The notes under the pieces were generated by a model. It was not told the origin of the DNA, did not search any database, and saw only the letters and a list, made by a program, of their open reading frames with translations. Below are positions 62,675 through 64,000 of a stretch of DNA of 64,000 bases, one piece after another. Source of the DNA: Gracilariopsis chorda. Lineage: Eukaryota > Rhodophyta > Florideophyceae > Gracilariales > Gracilariaceae. The position numbers and the translations under genes were made by a program. Location: assembly GCA_003194525.1 (NCBI GenBank), contig NBIV01000009.1, forward strand, positions 496,001-560,000, given 5' to 3'. Each line of letters begins with the position of its first letter. The stretch's first letter is position 1.

Positions 62675-64000
62675 TCAATGTGAATCTCGCAAAGTTCTCG
62701 CACTAACATTCCTGTCCTGATTATCTATGAATGTTTCCTGCACTGAACTCGCTGAGCCGTTGACTATTGACAGAGCTGGAGTAGATGGTGTAGAATGTAT
62801 TGAACTAGCCCCTGCCACACCAGCATTCAGACTGCTTCCGTCTCCCATTCCATCACACCAAGACTTCACAGCGGCGATTGCCCGATCGAGTGCCTTTGCA
62901 GTGAATTCATGTCGGTGTTCGCCTCTAGAATACTCCAGCGCTTCCCGAATAGGCATCCATTGCCGCCTTCTATTGCGCCCCACGGTAGTACCAAGCTCTT
63001 TGGCAAGAAGAACAACTGTTTGGAAAGCTGATTGCTTTTGTCCTTTGTCCACTTCAATCCATCCGAGGTTGGCTAATATTTCGTAACTTGAAACTCCCGC
63101 CTTCTCTCTTGCAATTCGAATCGTGGCGTCGATCTGAGTCTCGCCCTCGTTCTGACCACCCTTCGGGACAGCCCATGGATCGTCTGGCTCACGAGCAACC
63201 ATCAATACCTGAATAGAATCAAAATCTCCCTCGCCTTCAACAAATCGTATTGGTACCACACCGACAGCGACCTTGTCAACCATCTTAGTGTTACCCTTGA
63301 TATTGATGACATATCGAGGTCGAGATCTGCTCCGCTTGGTTGGTTTCTTTGCTTCAACATGACTTTCTGAAGTAGGAAGGGCGCTTCCATTTGTGTCAGC
63401 CGGAAACTTGAGCAGTCCCTCCGAAGCTTCGTTATCCATGAAACTCGGGTCTTCAGGGCTAGGAACAAAGTCAAATTGTTCTTGGCTTCTCTCATCGGCA
63501 TCACTGTCACTGCTACGGTTCTCAGCTTTCTTAGACTTTGATAATTCCTTCGCAGAAGGAGCAATAGAAACGGAGACGGGGGGTGACTTGGGCGCCGGAA
63601 AGCCTTTGTAGTAATGACCGTCTGACGCCATTCGCCACACCCACCTACCATCATCGATAAGCTCGAATGCCTTGGATAAGCGCTTTCGCAGGTAAGCATC
63701 CCTGATAGGAACGATTACCTCAACGCGCCCCGTGAGATTCCTTGTTCGCCAGTCCGCTGAACCAATGAAATATTTACCCTCTCCACCGGCATGGAAGTAG
63801 TATACTCTGCGATGCTGCAGAAGCTGTCCGACCCAAGAGTAAACATTGATGTTCTCACTCAAGCCCTTGATGCCTGGACGAATACGACAAGCAGCCCGGA
63901 CAATAAGATCAATACGAACACCCGCTTGCGAAGCGTCATATAGTTCCTTAGTAATCTTCTTATCTGAGAGCCCATTCATCTGACAGGCAATTCTAGCCGG
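62675..64000 (-). CDS. polyphosphate kinase (PPK1-type) C-terminus fused to a degenerate Nudix domain; partial at right edge
   Basis: PPK1 makes polyphosphate from ATP. The window shows its C-terminal part: GLSDKKITKELYDASQAGV, the RPGIKGLSENINVYSWVGQ segment, QHRRVYYF (His codon at 63812-63814, matching by memory the E. coli second catalytic His region) and GSADWRTRNLTGRVEV. After an acidic Ser-rich linker (about 63590-63290) comes a Nudix domain (63290-62880). It has the diphosphoinositol/polyphosphate-hydrolase-like WAVPKGGQNEGET, but the Nudix box reads G-x5-E-x7-R-I-A-R-E-K-A-G-V. Two of the usual glutamates are replaced (Ile and Lys), so hydrolysis may be lost. The frame is open to position 64000; the N-terminus lies beyond. 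Confidence 0.85.
   Translation of the reverse strand, partial: PARIACQMNGLSDKKITKELYDASQAGVRIDLIVRAACRIRPGIKGLSENINVYSWVGQLLQHRRVYYFHAGGEGKYFIGSADWRTRNLTGRVEVIVPIRDAYLRKRLSKAFELIDDGRWVWRMASDGHYYKGFPAPKSPPVSVSIAPSAKELSKSKKAENRSSDSDADERSQEQFDFVPSPEDPSFMDNEASEGLLKFPADTNGSALPTSESHVEAKKPTKRSRSRPRYVINIKGNTKMVDKVAVGVVPIRFVEGEGDFDSIQVLMVAREPDDPWAVPKGGQNEGETQIDATIRIAREKAGVSSYEILANLGWIEVDKGQKQSAFQTVVLLAKELGTTVGRNRRRQWMPIREALEYSRGEHRHEFTAKALDRAIAAVKSWCDGMGDGSSLNAGVAGASSIHSTPSTPALSIVNGSASSVQETFIDNQDRNVSARTLRDSH

Overview
The window looks like nuclear DNA of a multicellular (florideophyte-type) red alga. The evidence is long intronless reading frames packed tail to tail, organelle-targeted proteins of bacterial origin (trigger factor, YceD/DUF177, mitochondrial IF-2), a pullulanase suited to floridean starch, a 1,5-anhydrofructose/aldosulose dehydratase-like protein, and gene islands separated by decayed Ty3/Gypsy and Helitron/PIF1 debris. 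The genus is not proven; Chondrus- or Gracilaria-like genomes fit best.

Layout. 1-2.8 kb: gene-poor, with members of a hairpin repeat family that recurs at 59-61 kb. 2.8-9.5 kb: a small predicted secreted protein, a DUF1348 (SnoaL-like) protein, a coiled-coil orphan, a membrane/coiled-coil orphan and a GLTP-fold lipid transfer protein. 9.5-13.5 kb: no supported gene. 13.5-21.4 kb: a SHAQKYF-type MYB protein with an SCA7-like zinc motif, mitochondrial IF-2, an F-box/WD40-like protein and a short Pro/Ser-rich ORF. 23.4-31.2 kb: a dense island with a 1509-residue pullulanase, trigger factor, an OXLD1-like protein and a PINX1-like G-patch protein. 31.2-42.5 kb: a transposon graveyard with a PIF1-helicase relic, Gypsy pol fragments, a ~720-bp dispersed repeat nested in pol, a second inverted copy of that repeat, and an AT-rich block. 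42.5-49 kb: AUDH-like protein with its own TATA box and tandem repeats, an EamA transporter and YceD/DUF177. 49.3-50.2 kb: a PIF/Harbinger-like MITE and a hairpin-rich block. 50.6-59 kb: an NAD(P)-binding protein, a DEP+DUF547 protein, an SLX4-like UBZ/SAM protein and a coiled-coil orphan. 59-62.6 kb: repeats and hairpins. 62.7-64 kb: the C-terminal part of a polyphosphate kinase fused to a degenerate Nudix domain, running off the right edge.

How genes may work together. Pullulanase (starch debranching) and the AUDH-like enzyme lie about 15 kb apart. In red algae, alpha-1,4-glucan lyase makes 1,5-anhydrofructose from starch, and AUDH-type enzymes dehydrate that sugar, so the two could serve one starch-derived pathway; the lyase is not in this window. 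Trigger factor and YceD suggest plastid protein and ribosome biogenesis. No operons are expected; neighbours are mostly convergent or divergent.

Limits. All family calls come from reading motifs by eye. Start codons and the MYB gene's 5' end are uncertain, and no homology search was possible.
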